NCBI GenBank assembly: GCA_903840355.1
Contig: CAIMFJ010000005.1
Span: 372,001-436,000 of the forward strand
Direction: 5' to 3'
Length of the DNA stretch: 64,000 nucleotides
Origin: an uncultured Opitutia bacterium
GTDB lineage: Bacteria > Verrucomicrobiota > Verrucomicrobiia > Opitutales > UBA953
Shown here: positions 27,087 through 37,800 of the stretch, one piece after another
How the letters are laid out: each line of letters starts with the position of its first letter
Numbering within the stretch: the first letter of the stretch is position 1
Notes under the pieces: generated by a model
What the model was told of the DNA's origin: nothing
Database searches by the model: none
The model's input: the letters and a program-made list of their open reading frames with translations, nothing else
Translations under genes and position numbers: made by a program

Positions 27087-29195
27087 TCAACGTGCCTGCC
27101 AATTAACGGCATCAATCACCACATAACCATTGGCTCCTGGATTACTCACCACCACGGCAGCAGGCTGTGCTGGGGAAAAGTTGTAAATTCCTAAAGAAAG
27201 CAAGGTGCGAGTAACTTCGGTCTTACCAGACTGAGCAGGCAATTTACTTAAATCTACCTTCAACTCCGTAACGCCTTTAAGATGGTGAATCTGGACCGTG
27301 GCATTGGTAGCGCGATTAGCATGGGGTACCAAGGCCAGGAACACTTCATAGGGACGCGCTTCAGGTAAGGAGGTCGCAAAGCGCGCCGAGAGGAGCCCAT
27401 GTTCGCCTTTACCGTCATGACGGTAGCCAGCACTAATATAAAAACCTGCGGCAGCACTCGGTGTCCATTCGCCCACTAATTGCGCATCGTCATCATCCAC
27501 GGTGATACCCGGTAAATCTCGGGGATTAATTTTAGCCGGCAAAACTCGTCCAGTATGAGGAACAGGGGCACGGTCTAAAACTTGTCCCTGAGCCAATAAT
27601 ATTTTTTGTAAATCTGCATAGGGCAGATCTTGCACCTTGATTCCTTTCTCTAATGACAACACGGCGGCCGTAGCGGCGGATTGCCCTAAGATCATGAAAA
27701 CCGGCTCCATCCGGACCGAGCCGTAAGCAATGTGGGTCGCACTCACACAGACGGGTACAACTAAATTAGTACACTCGTCCGCTTTGGGAATCAGGGCCCC
27801 GTAATCAATCGGGTAGGGGCCTCCGGGATTAACTTCCACATCACCTTCATTCCGCACGTAAGCTCGTCCGTCGGCATCTTTTGCCACGTAGCGCTGCGTG
27901 TTATGCGAATCCATATTATAGGAACCCATGCCTACAGAACGGAGCGTCGGGGTTTCGCGGCGAAGGTGTAATTCACTGAGCACGAAATCAGCCACCATGC
28001 GCCGCGCTTCGCGCACATAAATTTGATGGGGCCAATGATGATTATCTTTAAACTCATCAGCGGCGAGCCCCCACTCCGCAAACTTCTCACGCACAGCCGG
28101 AGGGACCAAGGCATCATGGGATAAGAAGTAAAAATAGCCTGCTTGATACTGATAATGTTCCACTAAGATTTCACGGCGTCGGGCATAACTGGCCTCAGGG
28201 TATTCGTAATTCATCCCGATGTTATCGGTACTAAAAGCCCCATGGTTATTAGTATCAGTTTTACCATTCGGGATGGCATCAAACTTCCCAAAAACATGTT
28301 GCGAGCCAGCCTGCAAGGTGCGTGCTAATAACGCGTATTGCTTGGCATCGTAACCAGGAGGGGCTGTAAACGGGACGCGATTCTCCGGCACCTTCGTTAA
28401 GCACATCCGATAATTGTAAGCCTGAATGCGTTGGTCTGCTTGGCCTTCCGTTCCAGGACCACCGAGTTGAATTTTAGGTAACAACCCACTACTGGGGTCG
28501 CCGGGAATAACGTAAGGGTCAATTTTACTCTCAAATTGGTGAGACTTAGCTCGAGCCACTTGGACGCCATTCAAGGTTTCATGGTATTGAGCATTCGCCT
28601 CGCGACCTACGGTGTAATGCACCCCTGCGGCGGCCATTAAGTCTCCTTCGTACGTGGCATCGATGAACATCTTCCCCTCGTACACTTTACCACTTAAAGT
28701 TCTAAAAGAGACGACGTTCGTGCCGACTTTTTCAACTCCATGTTCGCGATCCAACCACTCATCGCGCACCACGGTTAACTGAAACTCCTTAACATAATCC
28801 TCAAAAACGTTTTCAGCGATATGCGGTTCGAAAATCCACATCGTGCGTGAACCTTGATCCATCGCCACCGTGCCTTGTCCTTTATTGCCAAACGCCTCGC
28901 GCGCTTGAAATACCCAGGTCTCGGGGCGTTGATAATAAGTCCAGACGCGATGGTAAAAATCTCGCGAGAGTCCGCCGATGACCGATTTGTCCCCCGAGTC
29001 GGTGAAACCTAAGCCACCACTCGATAAACCGCCTAAATGCTTGTCAGGGCTCACCACGATGACGGACTTGCCCATCTGCTTGACTTGTACCGCTGCAATC
29101 ACTCCGGCCGAGGTTCCCCCATAAACCACCACGTCATATTTTTCTGCCCAAACAGTGGTTAGTAAACCAAGGTAGCAGAAGAATAATCGGCTCAT
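27087..29195 (-). CDS. Exported FAD-dependent oxidoreductase with golvesin-like C-terminus
   Basis: A 702-residue protein with signal peptide 1-17 and a dinucleotide-binding N-terminus YDVVVYGGTSAGVIAAVQVKQMG, followed by LGGLSSGGLGFTDSGD, typical of the FAD_oxidored (Pfam 12831) family that includes secreted xanthan-lyase-like oxidoreductases. FIDATYEGDLMAAAGVHYTVGRE and VCVSATHIAYGSVRMEPVFMILGQSAATAA complete the FAD domain. The last about 130 residues (ITVDDDDAQLVGEWTPSA, FYISAGYRHDGKGE, YEVFLALVPHANRATNATVQI) look like a golvesin C-terminal-like beta domain, possibly for carbohydrate binding. It sits between an esterase and a haem-protein gene on the same strand (15 and 63 bp gaps). Confidence 0.85.
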   Translation of the reverse strand: MSRLFFCYLGLLTTVWAEKYDVVVYGGTSAGVIAAVQVKQMGKSVIVVSPDKHLGGLSSGGLGFTDSGDKSVIGGLSRDFYHRVWTYYQRPETWVFQAREAFGNKGQGTVAMDQGSRTMWIFEPHIAENVFEDYVKEFQLTVVRDEWLDREHGVEKVGTNVVSFRTLSGKVYEGKMFIDATYEGDLMAAAGVHYTVGREANAQYHETLNGVQVARAKSHQFESKIDPYVIPGDPSSGLLPKIQLGGPGTEGQADQRIQAYNYRMCLTKVPENRVPFTAPPGYDAKQYALLARTLQAGSQHVFGKFDAIPNGKTDTNNHGAFSTDNIGMNYEYPEASYARRREILVEHYQYQAGYFYFLSHDALVPPAVREKFAEWGLAADEFKDNHHWPHQIYVREARRMVADFVLSELHLRRETPTLRSVGMGSYNMDSHNTQRYVAKDADGRAYVRNEGDVEVNPGGPYPIDYGALIPKADECTNLVVPVCVSATHIAYGSVRMEPVFMILGQSAATAAVLSLEKGIKVQDLPYADLQKILLAQGQVLDRAPVPHTGRVLPAKINPRDLPGITVDDDDAQLVGEWTPSAAAGFYISAGYRHDGKGEHGLLSARFATSLPEARPYEVFLALVPHANRATNATVQIHHLKGVTELKVDLSKLPAQSGKTEVTRTLLSLGIYNFSPAQPAAVVVSNPGANGYVVIDAVNWQAR

Positions 29196-29210
29196 AAATG
29201 GGAAACGCGG

Positions 29211-30062
29211 TTAGCGTATCTCGGAAATTTTTTGGATAAAATTTAAAACCGCTCGATGGGCAGGATCATCCGACTGACGCAAACCATGGCCTACGCTGGC
29301 GTGGTCGCGCTCCGAAACTCTTAAAGAAGAGGTCGCGGGGTGTCCGGCAGACTTCAACATGGCAATCAGGTACTGATTTTCTTCGGCCCGACCGATCATA
29401 TCATTATCGGCGTAAATGGATAAGATAGGGGGCAGGGTGCGCTTAACGTAAAATGCCGGCGCCGCTTCGTCGGCAATGGTTTGATAACGTTTTAGTCCGC
29501 GCTCTTCGCGAACAGTATAGTGCGTAAACACTTGGCCACTCACTTGAGCAATGCCTGCAACATCTGACAAACTTAGGTTAAAAGGGGCTAAGAGTTTTTC
29601 GTCAAAGCCCACCATCATCGCTAAATAACCTCCCGCTGAATGGCCACCGATGAAAACTTTATGCGGGTTGCCTCCGTATTGGGCGATATTCCGCACCGTC
29701 CAAGCAAAAGCAGCGGCCGCATCATCTACATACGCCGGGTAAGTGACTTTAGGATTTAAGCGATAATCTGGCGTCACGACCGCCACGCCTTCGCGGGCAA
29801 AAGCTTCGGCAATTGCGATACAATATTCCGAGGCGACGTCTTTACTGCCAGCCTTCAAACTCCCGCCGTAAAACCAAACGTAAGTCGCAAAGCCTTTGCC
29901 TTCTGCGGGAGTTACTAAATTTAACTTACAACGCTCAGCTTCGTAAGTTTGTGGCACCGCTTCAGGGCGATAAGAGAGGTCTTTGTAAATCTTAGGGCTG
30001 ACTGCGTCCGCTGCCAGCAAGCAGGACACCGAACTAACCAGAGCAAAAATCCAAGCGCGCAT
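29211..30062 (-). CDS. Exported alpha/beta hydrolase (BD-FAE/carboxylesterase-like)
   Basis: A 283-residue secreted esterase. Signal peptide 1-18, then an alpha/beta hydrolase fold: oxyanion region YVWFYGGSLKAG (the usual HGG is YGG here), EGVAVVTPDYRLNPKVTYPAYVDDAAAAFAW, nucleophile motif GGHSAGGYLA with Ser142, IYADNDMIGRAEENQYLIAML with the acid, and SERDHASVGHGL with the catalytic His. The DYRL and DDAAAAFAW pattern is typical of hormone-sensitive-lipase and BD-FAE type esterases, which often remove acyl groups from plant or algal glycans. It begins 1 bp after the DUF1501 gene and is embedded in the eight-gene run; the substrate is unknown. Confidence 0.85.
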   Translation of the reverse strand: MRAWIFALVSSVSCLLAADAVSPKIYKDLSYRPEAVPQTYEAERCKLNLVTPAEGKGFATYVWFYGGSLKAGSKDVASEYCIAIAEAFAREGVAVVTPDYRLNPKVTYPAYVDDAAAAFAWTVRNIAQYGGNPHKVFIGGHSAGGYLAMMVGFDEKLLAPFNLSLSDVAGIAQVSGQVFTHYTVREERGLKRYQTIADEAAPAFYVKRTLPPILSIYADNDMIGRAEENQYLIAMLKSAGHPATSSLRVSERDHASVGHGLRQSDDPAHRAVLNFIQKISEIR

Positions 30063-30063
30063 C

Positions 30064-31500
30064 TTAAGCTATCAACGGGTTGACGATTTTACCATAAACG
30101 TCGGTAAGACGATAATCTCGACCCGCATGGCGGAACGTAAACTCTTCGTGATTAAAGCCCAACAGCCGTAAAAGAGTCGCATGTAAATCGTGTACATGCA
30201 CGACATCCTTAACGGATTTAAAACCAAACTCATCGGTCTCGCCGTGGACATAGCCAGGCTTCACGCCACCGCCGGCAAGCCACATCGTAAAACCGTGATT
30301 ATTATGGTCACGACCATTAATTTTTCCGGCATTCGACCCCGGGGTGGGTAATTCAACCGTGGGAGTCCGACCAAACTCACCACCCCACATGACCAGCGTC
30401 TCATCCAATAAGCCTCTTTGCTTCAAGTCGGTTAACAAGGCGGCGGTGGGTTGATCAGATTCATGGGCTAACTTGCGGTGTTGGACCTCCAAGTCATCAT
30501 GGCTATCCCACGGCTGACCGGCTCCATGCCAGAGTTGGACAAAGCGAACCCCACGTTCGATTAAGCGGCGGGCAATCAAGAATTGACGTCCCTGCACCGT
30601 ATCACCGTACATCTCGCGAACGGAAGCTGGCTCACGGCTAATATCAAAGGCGTCCGTGGCTTCGAGCTGCATTCGATAAGCCATCTCAAAGGATTGCGCC
30701 CGGGCTTCCAGTGCCATGTCCTGGGGACGTGCGGCTTGGTGCTCGGCATTCAAACGAGATAGCAGGTCGAGCTGACGACGCTGAGCGGGACGCGACAAAC
30801 CATGATTGCGAATATTTTCGATGAGTTCGTCCACCGTGCGCTTGGAGGAATCGACGTAGTTACCTTGATAAACCCCTGGTAAGAAGCCGCACTGCCAATT
30901 TTGGGTTTCTTGAATCGGATACCCACCCGGACACAGGGTAATAAAGCCAGGAAGGTTTTCGTTCTCGGTGCCTAAACCATAAGTCACCCAAGAACCAAAG
31001 GAGGGACGCACCTGACGTGCCTCGCCGCAATTCATCAACAGTAACGAAGGCTCATGGTTCGGCACATCGGCCTTCATCGAGCGAATCACACACAGATCAT
31101 CCGCAAACGCCGCAGTCTTTTCAAAAAGTTCGCTCACTTCGAGGCCGCTCTTGCCGTAACGCTTAAAGTTAAATGGCGAGCGATAAGCGGCGCCCGTTTT
31201 GCGTTCCGTAGCAATATAATCCCCCGGCAGTTTCTGCCCATGGTATTTATCCAACATCACCTTGCGATCGAAAGTGTCGACATGCGAAGGCCCACCATTA
31301 GCAAAGATATGAATCACATGCTTCGCCTTGGCATTAAGCGGCGGACGACGTGGGGCCAAGGGATGCAAGGGGTCAATCTTGGGCTGCGCCGCCAGTAAGT
31401 CGCGTTGCAACATGGCAGCCAAGGCTGCCGCCCCAAAGCCCATGCCACACTGCCGCAGAAACTGGCGTCGGCTATGCTGAAAAAGTTCTTCGGGAGTCAT
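30064..31500 (-). CDS. DUF1501 protein, Tat-exported (copy 2)
   Basis: A 478-residue DUF1501 protein with twin-arginine signal HSRRQFLRQCGMGFGAAALAA (split across residues 9-29). Signatures: [78 protein letters not shown], a longer loop with GSNAGKINGRDHNNHGF, MWLAGGGVKPGYVHGETDEFGFKSV and VHVHDLHATLLRLLGFNHEEFTFRHAGRDYRLTDV in parts. It keeps the same putative metal-ligand residues (GGEFGRTP, GRDH, HDLHAT) as copy 1. Gap of 5 bp from its haem-protein partner upstream and 1 bp to the esterase downstream. Confidence 0.9.
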   Translation of the reverse strand: MTPEELFQHSRRQFLRQCGMGFGAAALAAMLQRDLLAAQPKIDPLHPLAPRRPPLNAKAKHVIHIFANGGPSHVDTFDRKVMLDKYHGQKLPGDYIATERKTGAAYRSPFNFKRYGKSGLEVSELFEKTAAFADDLCVIRSMKADVPNHEPSLLLMNCGEARQVRPSFGSWVTYGLGTENENLPGFITLCPGGYPIQETQNWQCGFLPGVYQGNYVDSSKRTVDELIENIRNHGLSRPAQRRQLDLLSRLNAEHQAARPQDMALEARAQSFEMAYRMQLEATDAFDISREPASVREMYGDTVQGRQFLIARRLIERGVRFVQLWHGAGQPWDSHDDLEVQHRKLAHESDQPTAALLTDLKQRGLLDETLVMWGGEFGRTPTVELPTPGSNAGKINGRDHNNHGFTMWLAGGGVKPGYVHGETDEFGFKSVKDVVHVHDLHATLLRLLGFNHEEFTFRHAGRDYRLTDVYGKIVNPLIA

Positions 31501-31505
31501 GGGAG

Positions 31506-34500
31506 TTAGTCAGCAAAGTTAAATTCATTACACTCAAGCAGGACTTGAGCTAAAGCCGAGAGGGGGGTTTGCACCTGAGAAACTTGGCCGAATTCACCAG
31601 CGGCACTACTCACGACCTCGCCGGTTTTAGCGTCCTTAATCACGGGCGACCATGTAAAGCCATCGCTATTCGGACCCTTCCAATCGTCTAAAATAAAATC
31701 GATTACTTCCTGTGGGGCTAACGCCACCGAAGGCAAGGTCACGGACTTCGTCTCACCGCCTACCACAGTCCATTCGCCTAAAAGCCCACGCACGCTGCTC
31801 ACAATGCGTGCTCGGACGCCTTGGCTAACCTTACTAGGTACATGCAAATCACCCTCAATCTTTACGGTGACGGCGGTGCTCGCATTCCAACGACGAATCA
31901 CGGCTTCGGTTTCGTGATTACCAGGATGGCCTCCGGCGCTCGTTAACATCGCATGGCCATAAAAGGGATCCGGGAATTGGTCTGTGGGAGTCAGGCGACC
32001 TTTGAGGTTTACCTTCATAGGCGTGAAGGAGACTTGCTTCGTCACCGCATTCCAACCTCCGACGCCGTTTTGCCACGAAGAGGGCACGGGGAGCAGAGCT
32101 TCTTCTCGGAGGAAATCAACCGCCAGCTTGAGCTCTTGCGTGGTTGGGTTGCGCCCCAGCACCTTACGGTAAAGGCTCGTCACTTGTTGTTCAGCCGTAG
32201 GTAATTTTGCAAAACGCTGGGCGAGGCTGTCCGACAAACTGCGCACAAATGGATGGTTAATCATCCACAAAGCCTGCTGCGGGGTGGTCGTTTGATTCCG
32301 CTTGGGTACGTGGTAATCAGGATTGGCGAAATCAAAAGTACGGAAAACAGAAGGCAAATTTTGACGGTCAATAAAACCATACACCGTCCGTCGCGAATTC
32401 GTGAAATCACCAATTAAATCAAAAGGCTGTCCCCCCGTTTTAAAATCTAGGCGGTCGCTCAAACGCAACATACTGTCACGCATGGCTTCAAAATCGAGGC
32501 GACGTCGATTCATGTGACTCAACAGGCTATTATCAGGGTCTTTGTTGACATTGGTAATTGCGGCGGACTGACGGAACGTCGCGGACAACACCATCGTGCG
32601 AATCAGCTTTTTCATGGACCAACCTTGGTTCATGAAGTCGCTCGCTAAATGATCCAAAAGTGCTGGGTTGCGCGGGGCAGGTGTGCGTACGCCAAAGTCA
32701 CTCGGCGTTTCGACGAGCGGTTGCCCAAAGACTTGATTCCAAACCCGATTAACCATCACCCGTGCCGTCAGCGGATTATTCTTATCCGCAATGGCATTCG
32801 CTAAATCTAAACGTCCACTTCCATGCTGGAACGGTTGGCGCGTGGTGGATGATAAAATAGCCAAGTACTGACGAGGTACGGATTTGCCAGGTCGTCCGGC
32901 ATTGCCGCGCAAAAAGACCGTTCCATTGACGGGATTGGGTTTGTCTTGCATCACCATCGCCCGGGGCGGGCTCTTGGGGCTCGTGGCTTTATAAGCCTCA
33001 GCTTCGCGCACCAGTTTACGGTAACCTTGAACATCAGGCACCGAATAACTTGCAATCAGGGACTCGGGTTTGGGAGAGAGCGGTCCACCTTCGGCCGACC
33101 AGAAACTCGCCCAAATCTTTTGCGGTGCTACCTCTGACTTACCACGTGCATTGACCAACGTCTGCGCGTAGGCGGCCAGCACATCAGTAAACTTGAGCAA
33201 TGGTTTGGCTTTAAGGTTTTCTAAGAGAACTGGATCTAATCCCACGGGATTGGCTAACAGTTCCTTGGCTTTGAAGGCAAATTGCGCTTCGGGAACCTCA
33301 CGCAGTTGCCACCAAAAGCCCCCCACGGCGTCATTAGGCTTCAAATGGGTGCTTAACGCTTTCTCCCAACCATGATACACGGGCGGGTAAAGGGCTTGGC
33401 GCTTGGTTTCCAAATCAACATTCAAACCCTTTTCTAAGAAACTGCGGTTGAGAATCGTTAAATACGCCGTGGTCTTTTCTAAACTGAAAGAACCTTCATA
33501 GCGTGCTTTTACCATATCGGACGCTTTAGCTTCGAGGCGGGCTAATTCTTGATCGAATTCCTGCGAATCTTTCGTGGGCGTAAAAGGCTTAAGCAAAGGC
33601 TTCTCTTTAGGCTCCTCCGAAGAATTAAACACGGCGTAGAGCGAGTAGTAATCCGTGGTTGGAATCGGATCGAATTTGTGGTCATGACAACGCGCACAGC
33701 CCATGGTCAACGCTTGCGTGCCGCGCATGACGACATCCATCCGGTCATCAATAATGTCCTGCTGATTGTTTAAGAAACGACGGCCTAAGGTTAAGAAACC
33801 AAGGGCTGCCAGGTCATGATTATCCTCACCGGTGACCAAACGGTCGGCCGCGATTTGCAACCGGAGAAACTGGTCGTAAGGCAAATCACGATTAAAAGCC
33901 GCTACCACCCAATCACGATAAGTATAGGCATAAGCATAACGTCGCTCTTCTTCAAAAACGTAACCCTTGGTGTCTGCGTAACGGGCGACGTCTAACCAAT
34001 GACGTCCCCAACGCTCCCCAAAAGCGGGATTAGCCAAGAGTTGATCGACCAGTTTCTCCGTGGCCTGTGGATTCGTATCATGAACAAAAGCCTGAATCTC
34101 ATCATCCGTCGGCGAGACACCCCATAACGTCAGATAAAGCCGTTTGGCTAAAACCTCTTTAGGCACTTCGGGCGATAAACTCAGCCCCTCGTGTTCTAGT
34201 TGAGCTAAGACAAAATAATCCAAAGAAGTTTTAACCCGCTCCTTGGCTTTAACCTCAGGCAGGGCAGGGGCTTTAACCGGTTGAAACGCCCAGTGCTGAC
34301 GAGGATCATGAGCTACGGGGGCCGCTTCCGCAGGCCAAGGCAGACCTTGCTTCACCCATTCGGTGATGGCCGCAATCGCCCGGGGCGAAAGCTTGTCGTC
34401 TTCCCCAGGCATCGGCTCCACATCCTTCGCCTTCACATGGTTAATTGCCTTGATGAGACGACTGGCTTCGGGATGTCCCGGCACGACGACCTCACCGACT

Positions 34501-34709
34501 TCATCCCCCTTTAGGACAAAATCGCGGGCATCGAGACGGAGACTGGCCTTTTGCTTCTTCTCCCCGTGGCATTTATAACAATTTTCGACGAGAACCGGAC
34601 GGACTTCCTTTTCAAAAAACTCCAATTGGGCAGCCGTCGGCACAGGCCCCTCTGCCAGACCAGTCAAAGTCAGGGTAAAAGAGAAGAAGATGCCAAGACG
34701 CGACCACAT
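31506..34709 (-). CDS. Planctomycete-type c-haem protein, PSCyt1-DUF1549-DUF1553 (copy 2)
   Basis: A 1067-residue exported protein from ATG 34709 (the frame is open to a TTG at 34730). Signal peptide 1-20; PSCyt1 with CYKCH at 44-48 and EPMPGEDDKLSPRAIAAI; DUF1549 with LTLWGVSPTDDEIQAFV, RWGRHWLDVARYADTKGY and the second haem site [12 protein letters not shown] at 338-342; DUF1553 with NPLTARVMVNRVWNQVFGQ, MNQGWSMKKLIRTMVLSATFRQ and TTPQQALWMINHPFVRSL. Unlike copies 1 and 3 it lacks the large mid-protein insert but carries about 180 beta-rich residues near its C-terminus (NGVGGWNAVTKQVSFTPM through FTWSPVIKDAKTGEVV), placed inside the end of DUF1553. First gene of the minus-strand run, partner of the DUF1501 gene 5 bp downstream. 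Confidence 0.9.
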   Translation of the reverse strand: MWSRLGIFFSFTLTLTGLAEGPVPTAAQLEFFEKEVRPVLVENCYKCHGEKKQKASLRLDARDFVLKGDEVGEVVVPGHPEASRLIKAINHVKAKDVEPMPGEDDKLSPRAIAAITEWVKQGLPWPAEAAPVAHDPRQHWAFQPVKAPALPEVKAKERVKTSLDYFVLAQLEHEGLSLSPEVPKEVLAKRLYLTLWGVSPTDDEIQAFVHDTNPQATEKLVDQLLANPAFGERWGRHWLDVARYADTKGYVFEEERRYAYAYTYRDWVVAAFNRDLPYDQFLRLQIAADRLVTGEDNHDLAALGFLTLGRRFLNNQQDIIDDRMDVVMRGTQALTMGCARCHDHKFDPIPTTDYYSLYAVFNSSEEPKEKPLLKPFTPTKDSQEFDQELARLEAKASDMVKARYEGSFSLEKTTAYLTILNRSFLEKGLNVDLETKRQALYPPVYHGWEKALSTHLKPNDAVGGFWWQLREVPEAQFAFKAKELLANPVGLDPVLLENLKAKPLLKFTDVLAAYAQTLVNARGKSEVAPQKIWASFWSAEGGPLSPKPESLIASYSVPDVQGYRKLVREAEAYKATSPKSPPRAMVMQDKPNPVNGTVFLRGNAGRPGKSVPRQYLAILSSTTRQPFQHGSGRLDLANAIADKNNPLTARVMVNRVWNQVFGQPLVETPSDFGVRTPAPRNPALLDHLASDFMNQGWSMKKLIRTMVLSATFRQSAAITNVNKDPDNSLLSHMNRRRLDFEAMRDSMLRLSDRLDFKTGGQPFDLIGDFTNSRRTVYGFIDRQNLPSVFRTFDFANPDYHVPKRNQTTTPQQALWMINHPFVRSLSDSLAQRFAKLPTAEQQVTSLYRKVLGRNPTTQELKLAVDFLREEALLPVPSSWQNGVGGWNAVTKQVSFTPMKVNLKGRLTPTDQFPDPFYGHAMLTSAGGHPGNHETEAVIRRWNASTAVTVKIEGDLHVPSKVSQGVRARIVSSVRGLLGEWTVVGGETKSVTLPSVALAPQEVIDFILDDWKGPNSDGFTWSPVIKDAKTGEVVSSAAGEFGQVSQVQTPLSALAQVLLECNEFNFAD

Positions 34710-34829
34710 GAATAAGTACTTAACAGCCAACTTGTAGCGAGGTTCCTTTTAGGGTCAAACTTGGTCATATAAAACCCGTCATTTCTTTTGCAACCTTTGC
34801 CCATTCAAGCCGTCTATATAGCCATCCCC
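34710..34829. promoter_or_regulatory. Divergent promoter region of two sugar-oxidation units
   Basis: 120 bp between the eight-gene minus-strand run and the plus-strand NPCBM/dehydrogenase gene. It holds an AGGTTCC (34740-34746) and a GCAACCT (34790-34796), which are the two halves of the palindrome found upstream of the third haem-protein gene at 60107-60122. A TATAAA at 34768-34773 could serve the plus-strand gene. No clear Shine-Dalgarno sequence precedes the ATG at 34830. Confidence 0.35.
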
Positions 34830-37800
34830 ATGCCCACCACCCCCCTTAAGTCTCGTTTAAGCCTTGGTGTAACCGCCGCAGCCTTCCTCTTAGCCAGCCC
34901 CATCCTGACCTGGGGCCAGAAAGCCAAAGACGCTGAAGCGCCTATCGCCCAATCGGCAGACATCACCACCCATAGTAAAACGCGCCTCTCTGACCTCACG
35001 GCCGACCTCCATGGAGCCAAAGAGCTCTACCTGATGGTCTCCGACCTAGGAGATAATAATTGCGACTGGGCGGATTGGGTCGAGCCCACGCTCACGACCG
35101 CCGATGGTCGCACGCTTAAACTAATCGACTTGAAGTGGAAATCCGCCACCTCCGCACACGGCCAAGTGATGATCGGCAAAAATAATTCCAATGGCCCGCT
35201 GTCCGTGGACGCTAAAGTTTACGCCAACGGCATCGGCACCCATGCGAACTCCCTAATTGCTTATGATCTGCCGGAAGGGGTCGTAAGCTTTAAAGCTAAG
35301 GTCGGCATTGACGATGGTGGCTTTGAGCGCGGTGGCAAACGTTCTCCCGCCTCGGTGCGCTTCTTGGTGTTCACCAGCAAACCTAAAGAATTTCCTGCGG
35401 GTGTGATGGACAGCGGTCCAACCCTGGTGCCACCCGAAATGTTTACCGTGGCCGATGGTTTAGAAATCACGGTGTGGGCCACTTCGCCTCAATTGTATAA
35501 CCCAACGAATATGGACTTCGACGAGAAGGGTCGACTCTTCGTCGCCGAGGGCGTGAACTACCGTGGCAAAGCCGGACGACGCAAAGAAGGCGACCGCATC
35601 GTTGTCCTCGAAGACACCACGGGTGCAGGTAAAGCCGATAAGACCACCACCTTTGTACAAGAAACTAACTTGGCTGCTCCCTTGGGTGTCGCCGTCATCG
35701 ACGGCAAAGTCATCGTCTCGCAACCCCCTGATTTAATTGTCTACACCGACACTAATCGTGATGGCGTTTTTGATGCGAACACCGAAAAACGGGAAGTCTT
35801 GCTCACGGGGTTTAATGGCCGACAACACGACCACAGCTTACACAGCGTCACCGTCGGGCCCGATGGTAAATGGAACTTCAACCAAGGTAACACCGGGGCA
35901 CAATTCACCGATAAAGCAGGGCGCCATTTCTACATGGGTAGCCCTTACATGCTCGGCAACATCGCCGGCAAACGCAGCGATGATGGCAATATCTGGATTG
36001 GCGGTTTCTCGGTACGCATGAATCCAGATGGCTCCGACCTTAAAATCGTCGGTCACAACTACCGTAATAGCTACGAGCAATCCGTGAGTTCGTTCGGCGA
36101 CATGTTCCAGAGCGACAACGACGACCCACCCGCTTGTCGAGTGAGCGTCGTTATGGAAGGCGGCAACGCTGGTTTTGCTTCGGCCGATGGTAAGCGTTCT
36201 TGGGGTGCCGATAAACGCCCTGGTCAAGACACTCCCACCGCAGAATGGCGCCAAGAAGATCCGGGCACGATGCCAGCTGGCGACGTGTATGGTGGTGGCG
36301 CGCCTACTGGAGTCGCAATTTATGAAAATGGTTCCTTAGGTGATAAATGGAATGGCCTGCTCTTGGCCTGCGAATCGGGCAAGAATGTAGTCTACGGTTA
36401 TTTCCCCAAAGCCCAAGGTGCGGATTTTAAATTAGAGCGGTTTGATTTTCTCACCTCTAACACTCAAAAACAATGGGCGGGCTCGGACTTCATCGGCGGA
36501 CCTTCGATGGGGGCGTTGCATACCTATTTCCGCCCTGCCGATGTGTGCGTGGGACCAGATGGTGCCATTTACGTTGCAGACTGGTTTGACCCTGGCGTGG
36601 GAGGTCACGGCACGCGGGACAATCGATACACGGGCACGATTTATCGCATCGCCCCCAAAGGCTTTAAATCCGTAGTCCCCAAGATCGACCTCAATACCAC
36701 CGAGGGACAATTATTAGCCCTACAAAGCCCAGCGGTGAACGTTCGTGCCGGCGGCTTCTACCGACTCCGTGCTCAAGGAGCGGCCGCGATTCCTGCCGTC
36801 TCAACCTTACTCCATCACGCAAATCCATATGTCGCTGCTCGTGCGGTTTGGCTCTTGACCCAACTGGGAGAGCAGGGCGCTAAACTGGTCCAATCGGAAT
36901 TAACCTCTACTAATGATACCCGCCGTCTCGTGGCCTACCGAGCCCTGCGTGCCGCTAACTACCAAGTTATGGCGATGGCTACTAAAATGGCACGGGATGC
37001 CTCACCGGCGATTCGTCGCGAAGTCGCCCTGACGATGCGCGACTTTAAAACGCCTGAAGCCGTGGCGAATCTGGCTACGGCAGCAGAGCAATTCGATGGG
37101 GTAGATCGTGCCTACCTCGAAGCCATCGGCTTAGGCTCCACTGATCGTGAAGCCCAAGTCTACGCCGCCATTACGGCCAAGATGGGCAGCGAACCTGCGC
37201 AATGGAGTAAGGCTTACGCCGCACTCACTTGGCGCTTACACCCTCCTCAGTCAGTCGAAGGGGTCCGCGCACGCTTACTCTCCGGCAAACTCACCCCAGC
37301 AGAATCCAAAGTCGTGCTAACAGGACTCGCTTTCACCACGAGCGCTGCTGCCGCGAATACGATGGTCGAATTAGCCCTCGACAAAAACTTCGTGCACCAC
37401 GACCTCGCCAACTGGTGGCTCATGAATCGCAAAGGAAATGACTGGAAACCTTATGACGTGGAGAAACTCATGAAGTTGCGCGGCCTTTACGATCCCGACA
37501 AAGTCGTGCTCCATGGCTTTGAACTCCCCCCCGAACCCGCCGACGCCAAACCGTTGTCTTCCGTCGAAGTGATTAGTAAACTAAAGGGCGACCCCGAACG
37601 CGGCAAAATGGCCGTCAATGTTTGCTACACCTGCCACCGTATCGGCGAACAGGGCGTAGATTACGGTCCCAACTTAACTAGCTACGGACGCCAGCAATCT
37701 ACTGAAACCATCGTCCTCGGCATCTCGCAACCCTCCGCCGAAATCTCCCACGGCTTCGAAGGCTCGCGCCTCGTAACCACCGACGGGATTATCATCACGG

